51,948 nucleotides of DNA from an uncultured Mycoplasmatota bacterium (GCA_946402735.1 CAMIXH010000002.1:374080-426027); one strand, 5' to 3'; positions 26,979-36,156 are shown, counted from the stretch's first letter. A program made the numbers and translations. The notes: generated from the sequence alone by a model not told the origin.

Positions 26979-28841
26979 ATGAAATATGATGTAATAGTAG
27001 TTGGAGGAGGTCACGCTGGTTGCGAGGCTAGTCTTGCATGTGCAAGAATGGGTAAAAAGACACTTTTAATTACAGGTAATTTTAAAAATATAGCTGATAT
27101 GCCTTGTAATCCATCTATTGGTGGATCTGCTAAAGGTATTGTTGTTCGTGAGATAGATGCATTAGGTGGAGAAATGGGATTTAATACTGATAGAACACTT
27201 CTTCAAATAAAAATGCTTAATGTTAAAAAAGGACCAGGTGTTCGTTCTCTAAGGGCACAAGGTTGCAAAGTAAATTATCCACTTCAAATGTTTGAAACTT
27301 TATCTCATCAAGAAAATTTAGAATTAAAAGAAGGCTTTGCTAAAGATTTAATAGTAGAAAATGATTATATAAAAGGTATTACTACTGAAAATGGTGAAAC
27401 TATTAATTCAGATGCTGTTATTTTGACAACAGGAACATATTTAAATTCAGATATATTATGTGCACATGAAAGTTATAAAGGTGGACCACATGGCGAAAAA
27501 AATTCTATGTTTTTAAGTAAATCTATGGAAGAACATGGATTAAAAATAATAAGACTTAAAACAGGAACACCTCCAAGAATATTAAAAAGTTCAATAAATT
27601 TTGATGAAGTAACTATTGAAGAAGGAGATAAAACTCCATTAACATTCAGTAATTTTTATGATGCAACTTATGATATAGAAAATCAAAGACCATGTTATTT
27701 AACATATACAAATAAAGAAACACATAAAATCATTATGGATAATTTAAAAGAATGTGCTCTTTATAGTGGAATGATAAAAGGAGTAGGTCCTAGATATTGT
27801 CCTTCAATAGAAGATAAAGTAGTTAAATTTAATGATAAAGATAGACATCAATTATTTTTAGAACCAGAAAGAAGTGATGATATTGAATATTATGTTGGTG
27901 GTTTTTCAACAACTATGCCACATGAAATTCAAGAAAAATTATTACATACAATAGATGGACTTAAGAATTGTGAAATAACAAAATATGGTTATGCTATTGA
28001 ATATGACGCTATTGATCCACTTGAATTAAATATGAATTTAGAAACTAAAAAGATTCATAATTTATTTACAGCAGGTCAAATAAACGGAACAAGTGGTTAT
28101 GAAGAAGCAGCTGCTCAAGGATTAATGGCTGGTATAAATGCAGTATTAAAACTTAATAATAAAGAACCATTTATATTAAAAAGAAATGAAGCATATATTG
28201 GTGTATTAATAGATGATTTAATTAATAAAGGAATAACAGAACCATATAGATTGTTAACATCAAGAGCAGAATTTAGATTGTTATTAAGACATGATAATGC
28301 ATCATTAAGATTAACTGAATTTGGTAGAAAATTAGGATTAATTAATGACGAAAAATATAATATTTATTTAAATAAAATAGATAGAATTAAAAAATTAGAA
28401 GATTATTTAAGTAATAATTATTTAGAATTATCAAAAGAAAATAATGAATTTTTAGAAAAATATAATTCATCAAAAATAACAGGAAGAATAAAACTATTTG
28501 ATTTAATAAAAAGGCCTGAAATAAATTTAAAAGATCTTCTTGATTATTTAAAATATGAAGAAAAAGAAGAAATAATTGATATGGTTGAAATTAATATTAA
28601 ATATGAAGGTTATATTAAGAAAACACAAAATGAAGTTAATAAGATGTTAAAATTAGAAGAAAAACAAATACCTGATGATATTGATTATGAAAAGGTAAGA
28701 AATATAGCAACAGAAGCTAAACAAAAATTTAGTAAGATAAGACCATTAACAATAGGTCAAGCTTCAAGAATAAGTGGAGTTAATCCATCAGATATTACTA
28801 TGTTACTTGTATATTTAAAAAAGGAATATAACAATGACTAA
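26979..28841 (+). CDS. mnmG: tRNA uridine-5-carboxymethylaminomethyl modification enzyme MnmG (GidA)
   Basis: FAD-dependent partner of MnmE. The 620-residue protein has the N-terminal dinucleotide fold VVGGGHAGCEASLACARMG (6-24), the conserved CNPSIGGSAKG and RYCPSIEDKVVKF segments, NGTSGYEEAAAQGL near 370 and the C-terminal MnmE-binding helical domain. The stop overlaps the rsmG start by eight bases (ATGACTAA). RBS is modest (GAAAGATG). Normal length. Confidence 0.98.
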   Translation: MKYDVIVVGGGHAGCEASLACARMGKKTLLITGNFKNIADMPCNPSIGGSAKGIVVREIDALGGEMGFNTDRTLLQIKMLNVKKGPGVRSLRAQGCKVNYPLQMFETLSHQENLELKEGFAKDLIVENDYIKGITTENGETINSDAVILTTGTYLNSDILCAHESYKGGPHGEKNSMFLSKSMEEHGLKIIRLKTGTPPRILKSSINFDEVTIEEGDKTPLTFSNFYDATYDIENQRPCYLTYTNKETHKIIMDNLKECALYSGMIKGVGPRYCPSIEDKVVKFNDKDRHQLFLEPERSDDIEYYVGGFSTTMPHEIQEKLLHTIDGLKNCEITKYGYAIEYDAIDPLELNMNLETKKIHNLFTAGQINGTSGYEEAAAQGLMAGINAVLKLNNKEPFILKRNEAYIGVLIDDLINKGITEPYRLLTSRAEFRLLLRHDNASLRLTEFGRKLGLINDEKYNIYLNKIDRIKKLEDYLSNNYLELSKENNEFLEKYNSSKITGRIKLFDLIKRPEINLKDLLDYLKYEEKEEIIDMVEINIKYEGYIKKTQNEVNKMLKLEEKQIPDDIDYEKVRNIATEAKQKFSKIRPLTIGQASRISGVNPSDITMLLVYLKKEYNND

Positions 28842-29529
28842 GGAAAAATTTATAATTGAATGTAAAAAATTAGGTATTATTATTAATGATGAAATAATTC
28901 AAAAATTAGAATTATATAGAAATGAATTAGTATCATGGAATGATAAATTTAATTTAACAACTATATTAGATGAAGAAGAAGTTTATTTAAAACACTTTTA
29001 TGATTCATTATGTTTAGTAAAAGCAACTGATTTAGATAATAAGAGTATTTGTGATTTTGGAACAGGGGCTGGTTTTCCTGGAATGGTTATTGCTATATTA
29101 TTCAGTAATTCAAAAATTACATTAATAGAATCTAATAGTAAGAAGACTACATTTTTAGAAAATATTAAAGAAAAATTAAATTTAAAAAATGTAACTATAA
29201 TTAATGATAGAACAGAAGAATATGGTAAAAATAATAGAGAATTGTTTGATATAGTAACTTGTAGAGCAGTATCAAATCTAAAAATAATATTAGAATTATC
29301 TATATCATTATTAAAAGTAAATGGATTATTTATACCACTTAAATCTAATGTAGAAGATGAGTTTAATGAATCATTAGAAAAAAGTAAAAAATTAGGATAT
29401 GAGTATATTAATAAAATTGAATATTTATTACCAAAAGAAAATTCAAAAAGAACAATATTGGTTTATAAAAAAATAACAAAGACGGATTTAAAATATCCAA
29501 GAAATTATAATTTAATAAAAAAAGATTAA
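28834..29529 (+). CDS. rsmG: 16S rRNA m7G527 methyltransferase RsmG (GidB)
   Basis: Methylates N7 of G527 in 16S rRNA; loss gives low-level streptomycin resistance in many bacteria. The 231-residue protein has WNDKFNLTTI, the SAM loop CDFGTGAGFPGMVIAI (about 70-85), TLIESNSKKTTFLENIKEKL and CRAVSNLKI. It is translationally coupled to mnmG. noc follows after 64 bases with its own promoter. Confidence 0.97.
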   Translation: MTKEKFIIECKKLGIIINDEIIQKLELYRNELVSWNDKFNLTTILDEEEVYLKHFYDSLCLVKATDLDNKSICDFGTGAGFPGMVIAILFSNSKITLIESNSKKTTFLENIKEKLNLKNVTIINDRTEEYGKNNRELFDIVTCRAVSNLKIILELSISLLKVNGLFIPLKSNVEDEFNESLEKSKKLGYEYINKIEYLLPKENSKRTILVYKKITKTDLKYPRNYNLIKKD

Positions 29530-29534
29530 TTAAC

Positions 29535-29563
29535 TTGATAAAAAAGTCAAAATGCTTTAAAAT
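29535..29563 (+). promoter_or_regulatory. sigma-A promoter of noc
   Basis: TTGATA (29535-29540), 17-base spacer, TAAAAT (29558-29563), just after the rsmG stop. Confidence 0.7.
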
Positions 29564-29593
29564 GTATTTAGAATAGGAATAGAGGGATTGAAT

Positions 29594-30676
29594 ATGGAAG
29601 AAAAAGATAAAATAGTACAAGTTTCAGTTGAAGACATATTACCAAATAGATTTCAACCTAGACTTGCATTTGATGAAAAAGAATTAACAGAACTTTCTAA
29701 TTCTATTTTAAAATATGGTGTTATTCAACCAATTGTATTAAGAAAAATAGGTAATAAATATGAAATAATTGCTGGTGAAAGAAGATATAAAGCTACAGTT
29801 ATGGCTGGTCTAAAAACTATTCCTGCAATTATTAATAATACAGATGATAATACAAGTGCTGAAATTGCATTATTAGAAAATCTTCAAAGAAAGAATTTAA
29901 CTGTTATAGAAGAAGCACAATCATTTAAGAAATTATTAGATAGAGGATTTACTCAAGAAGAAATTGCTTCTAAATTAGGAGTAAGTCAATCTTCAATTGC
30001 TAATAAAATTAGATTATTAAATTTACCAAAAAGAGTACAAGATGCATTACTATTTAATAAAATATCAGAAAGACATGCTAGAAGTTTATTATCAATTAAT
30101 GATGTAGATATGCAACTAGTTTTATTAGATAGAATAATTAGTGAAAGACTAACAGTTAGACAAACAGAAGATGAAATTAGTAAGTTATTAAATAAAAATG
30201 ATAATGATATTCCAGATAGTATAAATAAGGTTATTGAATCTAAAGAAAGTAATCCAAAAGTTAAAGAAAATACACATTTTATTAATTATGTACCTGAAGT
30301 AGTAAATATTGAAGATGAAATTAATCCTTTTCAAGCAAGATTCCAAGAAAACATAAAAAAGATTGAAGAGAATATTAATAATCAAGAAGAAAGTTATTAT
30401 GATAAAATTATAAATGATGATTTTAAAAATAGTAAAAATGAATTAAATAAAACACACATTGAATTTGATGAAGATGAGGATATAAAAGAAGAACCAAAAG
30501 TATTTGAAAAACCAAAAGATAATTCAAAAAAGCCAGTTAAACCTAGTATATTAGCTATGGTTAATAAGGTAAGAGATTTAGTAAGTGATTTTGAGGATGA
30601 AAGAGTTAATGTAAAAGAAGAAGATTCATTCGATAAATATAGAATTACTATTGAGATTGATAAAGATGATTTTTAA
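29594..30676 (+). CDS. noc: Noc-type ParB-family chromosome-binding CTPase
   Basis: The 360-residue protein has the ParB N-terminal CTP-binding domain (LPNRFQPR 16-23, AGERRYKA 60-67), a helix-turn-helix domain (VSQSSIANKIRLLNLP, 130-145) and a short C-terminal dimerisation part. At the four positions that separate ParB from Noc specificity (R,T,A,G versus Q,K,K,R) it has Q132, K138, N143 and R160, so it is Noc-like. It follows rsmG, the noc locus of B. subtilis. Two oddities: only about five residues precede the conserved core, so the membrane-targeting helix of B. subtilis Noc is missing; and an acidic linker (about 185-320) adds some 80-110 residues. The ATG at 29594 follows GAGGGA. Confidence 0.9.
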   Translation: MEEKDKIVQVSVEDILPNRFQPRLAFDEKELTELSNSILKYGVIQPIVLRKIGNKYEIIAGERRYKATVMAGLKTIPAIINNTDDNTSAEIALLENLQRKNLTVIEEAQSFKKLLDRGFTQEEIASKLGVSQSSIANKIRLLNLPKRVQDALLFNKISERHARSLLSINDVDMQLVLLDRIISERLTVRQTEDEISKLLNKNDNDIPDSINKVIESKESNPKVKENTHFINYVPEVVNIEDEINPFQARFQENIKKIEENINNQEESYYDKIINDDFKNSKNELNKTHIEFDEDEDIKEEPKVFEKPKDNSKKPVKPSILAMVNKVRDLVSDFEDERVNVKEEDSFDKYRITIEIDKDDF

Positions 30677-30688
30677 TCATCTTTTTTT
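30662..30688 (+). terminator. intrinsic terminator of noc
   Basis: AAAGATGA/TCATCTTT hairpin overlapping the stop codon, then T-run. Confidence 0.8.
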
Positions 30689-30766
30689 GTGTATAAATAA
30701 ATAAAAAAAATTTACTTACATTAAAATAAATGATATACTTATGATATAAAGAAAAGAGGTAGAATT

Positions 30767-31957
30767 ATGGGATTAATTAAAGCAATCACTAGTGCAACAT
30801 CAACAACACTAGGAGATCAATTTAAGGAATTTGTTACTTGTCCTACAATTGAAAAAGACGTTTTAATTCAAAGAGGAGTAGTTAACCATGGTACTGGAAA
30901 TTCTAATCCAACAGCAGGTGTAATTTCTAATGGATCAGCTATTGCTATACCACAAGGAATGGCAATGATGATTATTGATAATGGAGAAATTAAAGAATTT
31001 TCTGCTGAACCAGGTACTTACACTTATGATACTAGTAGTGAACCAAGTATTTTTACTGGAAATCTTGGAGAAAATATAGTTGAAATATTTAAGACTATTG
31101 GAAAACGTTTCACATATGGTGGTCAAGCAGCAAAGGACCAAAGAGTTTACTATGTTAATTTACTTAACATCGTTGGAAACAAATTTGGTTCACCACAACC
31201 AAAGAAAATTACAGATGAAAAATATGGTATGTTAGAAGTAACATTCTTTGGAGAATATGCATTTAAAGTAGTTGATCCAATTACTTTAGTTAACAGTGTT
31301 ATTGGAGCAAATCCAGCAGATACTGTTAAATATGAAGATATTATTGGAACTCAATTACAAGCAAAATTTGTTGAGCAATTAACTCAAGCAATTTCAGTTG
31401 TTATGAGAAAGAATAAAGTATCATTTGGAGATATTCAATTATACAATAGTGATATTTCAACTGAAATGAACAGATGCTTAGATGATTCATGGAGACAAAA
31501 CTATGGTTTAGAAATTACAGATGTAGCAATCGGAGACTTAAACTTAACTGATGAATCAATGGTTAAAGTTAATAAAGTTGATGAAGCTGTTATTTTCTCA
31601 AATCAAGGATTACAATCTGGTCTTATGGCTTCAGCTTCAGCAGATGCTTTAAGAAACGCTTCAAGCAATGCTAATGGAGCTATGGCAGGATTTATGGGAT
31701 TCAATATGGCTGCAGGAGCTGCAGGAAGTATGATGGGAGTAGCAAATCAAAATGCTCAAGGTGCTACACCAGGATATAATCCAGGAAACCAAGTACCAGA
31801 ACCAGGAACAATTTTTGGAGCTGCAGCAGCACCTGAAACTCCAGTTGAACCACCAGTTGAAGAAGCACCAGCACCAGTTGGAAAAGAATGTCCAAATTGC
31901 CATGCAATGGTAACTGGAAAATTCTGTAGTAACTGTGGAACTCAATTAGAAGAATAA
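30767..31957 (+). CDS. SPFH-domain protein with C-terminal zinc ribbon (YdjI-like)
   Basis: Resembles the YdjI/'virion core protein' branch of the SPFH family, which in B. subtilis associates with PspA-type membrane stress factors. The 396-residue protein has an SPFH region (about 30-290) including PQGMAMMIIDNGEIKEFSAEPGTY and GLEITDVAIGDLNLTDE. It then has a low-complexity Ala/Gly/Met segment (290-330), a Pro/Glu-rich linker and a C-terminal zinc ribbon (C375, C378, C387, C390). No membrane segment is evident. It is monocistronic with a terminator. No PspA gene is near, so the partner is unknown. Codon use is slightly GC-richer than its neighbours, suggesting high expression. Confidence 0.82.
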   Translation: MGLIKAITSATSTTLGDQFKEFVTCPTIEKDVLIQRGVVNHGTGNSNPTAGVISNGSAIAIPQGMAMMIIDNGEIKEFSAEPGTYTYDTSSEPSIFTGNLGENIVEIFKTIGKRFTYGGQAAKDQRVYYVNLLNIVGNKFGSPQPKKITDEKYGMLEVTFFGEYAFKVVDPITLVNSVIGANPADTVKYEDIIGTQLQAKFVEQLTQAISVVMRKNKVSFGDIQLYNSDISTEMNRCLDDSWRQNYGLEITDVAIGDLNLTDESMVKVNKVDEAVIFSNQGLQSGLMASASADALRNASSNANGAMAGFMGFNMAAGAAGSMMGVANQNAQGATPGYNPGNQVPEPGTIFGAAAAPETPVEPPVEEAPAPVGKECPNCHAMVTGKFCSNCGTQLEE

Positions 31958-31962
31958 TATTA

Positions 31963-31989
31963 AAAATCCTAAGAAATTAGGATTTTTTT
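31963..31989 (+). terminator. intrinsic terminator of SPFH gene
   Basis: AAATCCTAA-GAAA-TTAGGATTT followed by T-run. Confidence 0.88.
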
Positions 31990-32075
31990 ATTTGGAAAAA
32001 TACCTCAGAAAAAAGTAACGTTTTTGTTACAAAAAAACACCTCGCAAACGATGCAAAAAAAAATATAAAAAAAAC

Positions 32076-32103
32076 TTGATTTATTGTGAAAAATTAGTAT
32101 AAT
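32076..32103 (+). promoter_or_regulatory. sigma-A promoter of rpoE
   Basis: TTGATT (32076-32081), 16-base spacer, TATAAT (32098-32103). The leader carries AGGAGG but 13 bases from the ATG, an unusually long spacing. Confidence 0.72.
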
Positions 32104-32147
32104 TTTAACTTGAGAAGACAAACGCTCGAGGAGGAATTGATAAAGAT

Positions 32148-32600
32148 ATGAAACTTAAAGATTATTCAATAGAAGAATTAGAAACTTTACCTTTTGATGA
32201 TATCGCTTATATGATATTAAAAGAAAAAGGCAAAAAGATGAAAATAACTGATATATTTAAGATTATTTGTAATAAATTAAATTTAGGAGATACAGCTTTT
32301 GAAGAACAAATTGGAGATTTCTTTTCATTATTATCTACAGAAAAGAGATTCATTCAACTTGATAAAGGATATTGGGATTTAAGAGAAAATCATACTTCCG
32401 AAATAAGTATTAAAGAAATAGAAGATGAATTAGATGATGATATTCCTGTTGAAGAAGGAGACGATGATGAAGATGAAAAAGATGAAAAAGAAGATAATTA
32501 CTATGATAATATAGATGAACTAGATGACGATGAAGAAGAGGATGATTTAAAAGATTTAGTAATTGTTGATGAGGGATACGAAGACGAAATAGATTTATAG
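32148..32600 (+). CDS. rpoE: RNA polymerase delta subunit
   Basis: Firmicutes-specific RNA polymerase subunit that speeds recycling and alters promoter and start-nucleotide sensitivity. The 150-residue protein has the N-terminal HARE-HTH domain (1-85, with MKITDIFKIICNKLNL and FIQLDKGYWDLRE) and a very acidic C-terminal tail (about 90-150, nearly all Asp/Glu). It lies upstream of prfA as part of the rpoE-murA-rpmE-prfA-prmC neighbourhood of B. subtilis, with pyrG, fba and rho missing. Confidence 0.95.
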   Translation: MKLKDYSIEELETLPFDDIAYMILKEKGKKMKITDIFKIICNKLNLGDTAFEEQIGDFFSLLSTEKRFIQLDKGYWDLRENHTSEISIKEIEDELDDDIPVEEGDDDEDEKDEKEDNYYDNIDELDDDEEEDDLKDLVIVDEGYEDEIDL

Positions 32601-32645
32601 CGAATCTTTCTTAAATATTTAAATATAAATAAAGGAGAAAAAAAT

Positions 32646-33707
32646 ATGAAAGAAAGATTAGAAATTATAAATGATAGATATAATTATTTATGTGAGGAAT
32701 TATTAAAACCTGAAATATATAATGATTATAAAAAAATGCAAGAAGTATCTAAAGAAAAAAATTCAATTGAAAAAACTGTAGAAACATATAAAAAATATAA
32801 TCAAACTTTAGATGATATAGAAGCAGCTAAAGAAATGATTAAAGATCCTGAAATGAGAGAATTTGCTGAAGAAGAATTAGAAAATCTTCATACTCAAAGG
32901 GATGAATTAGAAAATAAATTAAAGAGAATGCTTTTACCAAAAGATCCTAATGATGAGAAAAACGTTGTAATGGAAATTCGTGGAGCAGCAGGTGGAGATG
33001 AAGGAAATATTTTCGCCGGAGATTTATTTAGAATGTATACTAAATATGCTGAGCATCAAGGATGGAAATTAGAAGTTACTCATGAAGTAGAAGGCGAAAG
33101 TGGAGGATATGCTCAAATAGAATTTTTACTTAGTGGTGAAGCTGTTTATTCAAAATTAAAATATGAAAGTGGAGCTCACAGAGTACAAAGAGTACCTGAA
33201 ACTGAATCAGGTGGTAGAGTACATACTTCAACTGCTACAGTATTAGTAATGCCTGAAGTAGAAGAAGTAGATGTTGAAATTAAAGATAGTGATGTTAGAG
33301 TAGATATTACAAGAAGTAGTGGTGCTGGAGGACAATGTGTTAATACAACAGATTCAGCTGTAAGACTTACTCATATTCCAACAGGAATAGTTGTTTATTG
33401 CCAAGTAGAAAGAAGTCAAATTAAGAATAAAGAAAAAGCAATGCAAATATTGAAAACAAGATTATATGACTTAAAACAAAGAGAACAAGATGAAAAGATT
33501 GGTAATGAAAGAAGAAGTAAGATTGGTACAGGAGATAGATCAGAGAAAATTAGAACATATAACTATCCACAAAATAGATTAACAGATCATAGAATTAATT
33601 ATACAGTAATGCATTTAGATAAAATAATGGAAGGCGATTTAGAAGATTTAATAGAAGCTTTAATTGCCGAAGATGAAAGAATGCGTTTAGCAGAACATGA
33701 AGAATAA
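32646..33707 (+). CDS. prfA: peptide chain release factor 1
   Basis: Terminates translation at UAA and UAG. The 353-residue protein has the class-I GGQ motif (228-230) in SSGAGGQCVNTTDS and the PxT stop-reading tripeptide as PET (184-186) in RVPETESGGRVHTS. The residue after GGQ is cysteine, where histidine or serine is more usual. RBS AAAGGAG precedes the ATG. Its last 11 bases overlap prmC, whose product methylates the GGQ glutamine. Use of TGA stops elsewhere means an RF2 must exist outside the window. Confidence 0.97.
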   Translation: MKERLEIINDRYNYLCEELLKPEIYNDYKKMQEVSKEKNSIEKTVETYKKYNQTLDDIEAAKEMIKDPEMREFAEEELENLHTQRDELENKLKRMLLPKDPNDEKNVVMEIRGAAGGDEGNIFAGDLFRMYTKYAEHQGWKLEVTHEVEGESGGYAQIEFLLSGEAVYSKLKYESGAHRVQRVPETESGGRVHTSTATVLVMPEVEEVDVEIKDSDVRVDITRSSGAGGQCVNTTDSAVRLTHIPTGIVVYCQVERSQIKNKEKAMQILKTRLYDLKQREQDEKIGNERRSKIGTGDRSEKIRTYNYPQNRLTDHRINYTVMHLDKIMEGDLEDLIEALIAEDERMRLAEHEE

Positions 33708-34440
33708 AATAATTGATTTAGGTTTCTCACCAAGAGAAGTTGATGAATTATTAAGTGTTAGTAAAAATATAGAAGAAGATTATAAAAAATTAAAACAAGA
33801 CTACCCAATCCAATATTTGATTGGGTATGTTAATTTCTATGGATATAAAATTAATGTTAATGAAGATGTATTAATACCAAGATATGAAACAGAATACTTA
33901 GTAGAAAAAACTATTAAATATATAAATAATATATTTGGTAATAATAAAATAGATATAGTTGATTTAGGATGTGGTAGTGGAGCCATATCAATAGCGTTAT
34001 CTAAAAATACTAATTCTAATGTATATGGAATAGATATTAGTAAAAAAGCTCTAGAAGTGGCTAAAAAGAATGCTAAAGAGAATGATGTTGATATTAATTT
34101 TATTGAAAATGATATGCTTGAGAATATTAATCAAAAATTTGATTTAATTATTAGTAATCCTCCATATATTAGTGAAGATGAAGATATAATGGATATGGTA
34201 AAAAAATATGAACCTAATATAGCTTTATATGCACCTAATAATGGATTATATTATTATGATAAAATACTTAGTAATATAGAAAAAAATATAAAAGAAAAAT
34301 ATCTAATTGCATTTGAAATAGGAATTACACAAAGCGAAGAAATAATAAAAATGATAAACAAATATTTACCTAATAGTAAATACGTTGTAGAGACTGATTT
34401 AACTAATAGAGATAGGTATATATTTATAATGAATAAATAA
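33697..34440 (+). CDS. prmC: release factor glutamine methyltransferase PrmC
   Basis: Methylates the GGQ glutamine of release factors. The 247-residue protein has PRYETE (61-66, the PRxxTE motif), the SAM site VDLGCGSGAISIAL (88-101) and catalytic NPPY (154-157). The N-terminal helical domain is short. It is coupled to prfA by overlap. A strong terminator follows. Confidence 0.95.
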   Translation: MKNKIIDLGFSPREVDELLSVSKNIEEDYKKLKQDYPIQYLIGYVNFYGYKINVNEDVLIPRYETEYLVEKTIKYINNIFGNNKIDIVDLGCGSGAISIALSKNTNSNVYGIDISKKALEVAKKNAKENDVDINFIENDMLENINQKFDLIISNPPYISEDEDIMDMVKKYEPNIALYAPNNGLYYYDKILSNIEKNIKEKYLIAFEIGITQSEEIIKMINKYLPNSKYVVETDLTNRDRYIFIMNK

Positions 34441-34444
34441 TAAT

Positions 34445-34480
34445 AAAACTAGCTAAAATCAAGAAAATAAGCTAGTTTTT
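34445..34480 (+). terminator. intrinsic terminator of rpoE-prfA-prmC
   Basis: AAACTAGCT/AGCTAGTTT hairpin with a 15-base loop, then T-run. Confidence 0.8.
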
Positions 34481-34519
34481 AAATGTAAAAAAAATAGTAC
34501 AAAAATAAGTGTTTGTTAG

Positions 34520-34548
34520 TTGATTTTTTTAAATATTATTAGTATCAT
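34520..34548 (+). promoter_or_regulatory. sigma-A promoter of murA
   Basis: TTGATT (34520-34525), 17-base spacer, TATCAT (34543-34548), about 30 bases before the murA start. Confidence 0.65.
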
Positions 34549-34577
34549 ATACTTATGAAAGGCGGTCATAGAAATAT

Positions 34578-35831
34578 ATGGCAAAACTAACAATAGAGGG
34601 CAATCATCCACTATCAGGGGAGATTAAAATTAGTGGTGCAAAAAACAGTGCTGTAGCATTATTACCAGCAGCAGTTTTAGCCCATGAAAAAAGTACAATA
34701 TATAATGTACCTGAAATTAGCGATATTGAATATTTAATTGATATAATGAATTTATTAAACTGCAAAGTAACACATGAAGGTGATGCTTTAGTAGTAGATA
34801 CATCTAATCTTCAAAATAAACCAATTCCTGAAGAATTAAGTGTACAAATGAGAGCATCATATTACTTTATGGGTGCTTTACTTGCAAAGTTTGGACGTGT
34901 AGAAATGTCATTTCCAGGAGGATGTAATATTGGAGCTAGACCAATAGATATACATATTAAGGGATTTGAAGAGTTAGGAGCACATGTTGAAATAATTAAG
35001 AATAGATATATTATTACTGCTAATAAATTAGTAGGAAAAAGAATATATTTTGATTTTCCTAGTGTAGGAGCAACTATTAATGTTATGCTAGCTGCAACTG
35101 GAGCATATGGAACAACTATTATTGAAAATGCAGCTACTGAACCAGAAATAGTAAATGTAGCATCATTCTTAATGAATATGGGAATTGAGGTTAGAGGTGC
35201 TGGTACTAAGAGAATAGAAATTGTTGGAACTAAAGAAACTAAAGAAGGAATTATTGAAGTTTTTCCGGATAGAATAGAAACAGGAACATTTATTATAATG
35301 GGTGCTTTAATAGGAGATAATCTAAAGATTAAAGGAATTATTAAAGAACATAATGAAGCATTATTAATGAAACTAGATGAAATAGGTGTTAAATATAAAA
35401 TAAATAATGATGTTATGACAATATCTAAATGTGAACATCTAAAAGCAACTAAGATTAAAACATTAGTATTTCCAGGTTTTCCAACTGATTTACAACAACC
35501 AATTACTACACTATTAACTCAAGCTGAAGGAAAATCTATTGTTGAAGAAACAATATATGAAAATAGATTTAAAAATACGTATGATTTAAATAGAATGGGA
35601 GCTCAAACAAGCATCCTAACATTAAATAAATTAGAAGTAATTGGTCCAAGAAAACTAGTTGGTACTAAAGTAATTGCTACTGACTTAAGAGGTGGAGCAT
35701 CTTTATTAATAGCTGGTTTAATAGCAGAAGGAACTACTGAAATAGAAAATAGTGAATATATTCAAAGAGGATATAGTAATCTAGTAACAAAACTAACTAA
35801 AGTAGGTGCAGTTATTAAAGCAAGTGAATAA
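34578..35831 (+). CDS. murA: UDP-N-acetylglucosamine 1-carboxyvinyltransferase MurA
   Basis: First committed step of peptidoglycan synthesis: transfers enolpyruvate from PEP to UDP-GlcNAc. The 417-residue protein has the K22-N23 pair (GAKNSA) and the fosfomycin-target cysteine C116 in SFPGGCNIGARPID. It also has the C-terminal ATDLRGGASLLIAGL. Presence of MurA argues for a walled cell rather than a mycoplasma. The start has a distant RBS (AAAGGCGG). Position before rpmE matches murAB in B. subtilis. Confidence 0.97.
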   Translation: MAKLTIEGNHPLSGEIKISGAKNSAVALLPAAVLAHEKSTIYNVPEISDIEYLIDIMNLLNCKVTHEGDALVVDTSNLQNKPIPEELSVQMRASYYFMGALLAKFGRVEMSFPGGCNIGARPIDIHIKGFEELGAHVEIIKNRYIITANKLVGKRIYFDFPSVGATINVMLAATGAYGTTIIENAATEPEIVNVASFLMNMGIEVRGAGTKRIEIVGTKETKEGIIEVFPDRIETGTFIIMGALIGDNLKIKGIIKEHNEALLMKLDEIGVKYKINNDVMTISKCEHLKATKIKTLVFPGFPTDLQQPITTLLTQAEGKSIVEETIYENRFKNTYDLNRMGAQTSILTLNKLEVIGPRKLVGTKVIATDLRGGASLLIAGLIAEGTTEIENSEYIQRGYSNLVTKLTKVGAVIKASE

Positions 35832-35855
35832 TATTGTATAAATTATAATTTAAAC

Positions 35856-35884
35856 TTGATTTTAATAATAAAACAATGTATAAT
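35856..35884 (+). promoter_or_regulatory. sigma-A promoter of rpmE
   Basis: TTGATT (35856-35861), 17-base spacer, TATAAT (35879-35884). Confidence 0.8.
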
Positions 35885-35890
35885 ACGATA

Positions 35891-35942
35891 CGAAGTTATT
35901 TCTATAACTATCAATTAGTTATGGCGAGGAGGATAAAATAAT
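35891..35942 (+). promoter_or_regulatory. candidate bL31 leader with competing stems
   Basis: In the rpmE leader AGTTAT (35893-35898) is followed by ATAACT (35903-35908) and then AGTTAT (35916-35921), so the middle element can pair with either side. The downstream copy is next to the RBS (GGAGG). Such a switch could let bL31 control its own translation. Ribosomal leaders for L31 are known in Firmicutes; membership here is inferred. Confidence 0.5.
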
Positions 35943-36143
35943 ATGAAAAAGGGAATACATCCAGAATTAAAACCATGTAAGGTTAAATGTGCATGTGGTA
36001 ATGAATTTGAAGTAAGATCAACTAAAAGTGAAATACAATTAGAATCTTGCAATAAATGTCATTCATTCTATACAGGAAAGTATAAAACAGTTAAAACTGG
36101 AAACGTACAAAAATTCAAAGATAAATATGGAATCACTGATTAA
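35943..36143 (+). CDS. rpmE: ribosomal protein bL31 (zinc-binding form)
   Basis: 50S protein that bridges the subunits. The 66-residue protein has the four zinc ligands C16, C18, C36 and C39 (KCACGNEF and SCNKCH), marking the C+ form that releases zinc under limitation. An extra C12 is present. RBS GAGGAGG is strong. The terminator overlaps its stop. Confidence 0.96.
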   Translation: MKKGIHPELKPCKVKCACGNEFEVRSTKSEIQLESCNKCHSFYTGKYKTVKTGNVQKFKDKYGITD

Positions 36144-36156
36144 AAGTGATTTTTTA
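36131..36156 (+). terminator. intrinsic terminator of rpmE
   Basis: AATCACT/AGTGATT hairpin followed by six T, overlapping the rpmE stop. Confidence 0.8.

Noticed and set aside
31661-31945. Trp/Ser/Cys-rich frame antisense to the SPFH gene
   Set aside because: Composition is the reverse complement of the Pro/Ala/Gly-rich linker and zinc ribbon; not a credible protein.
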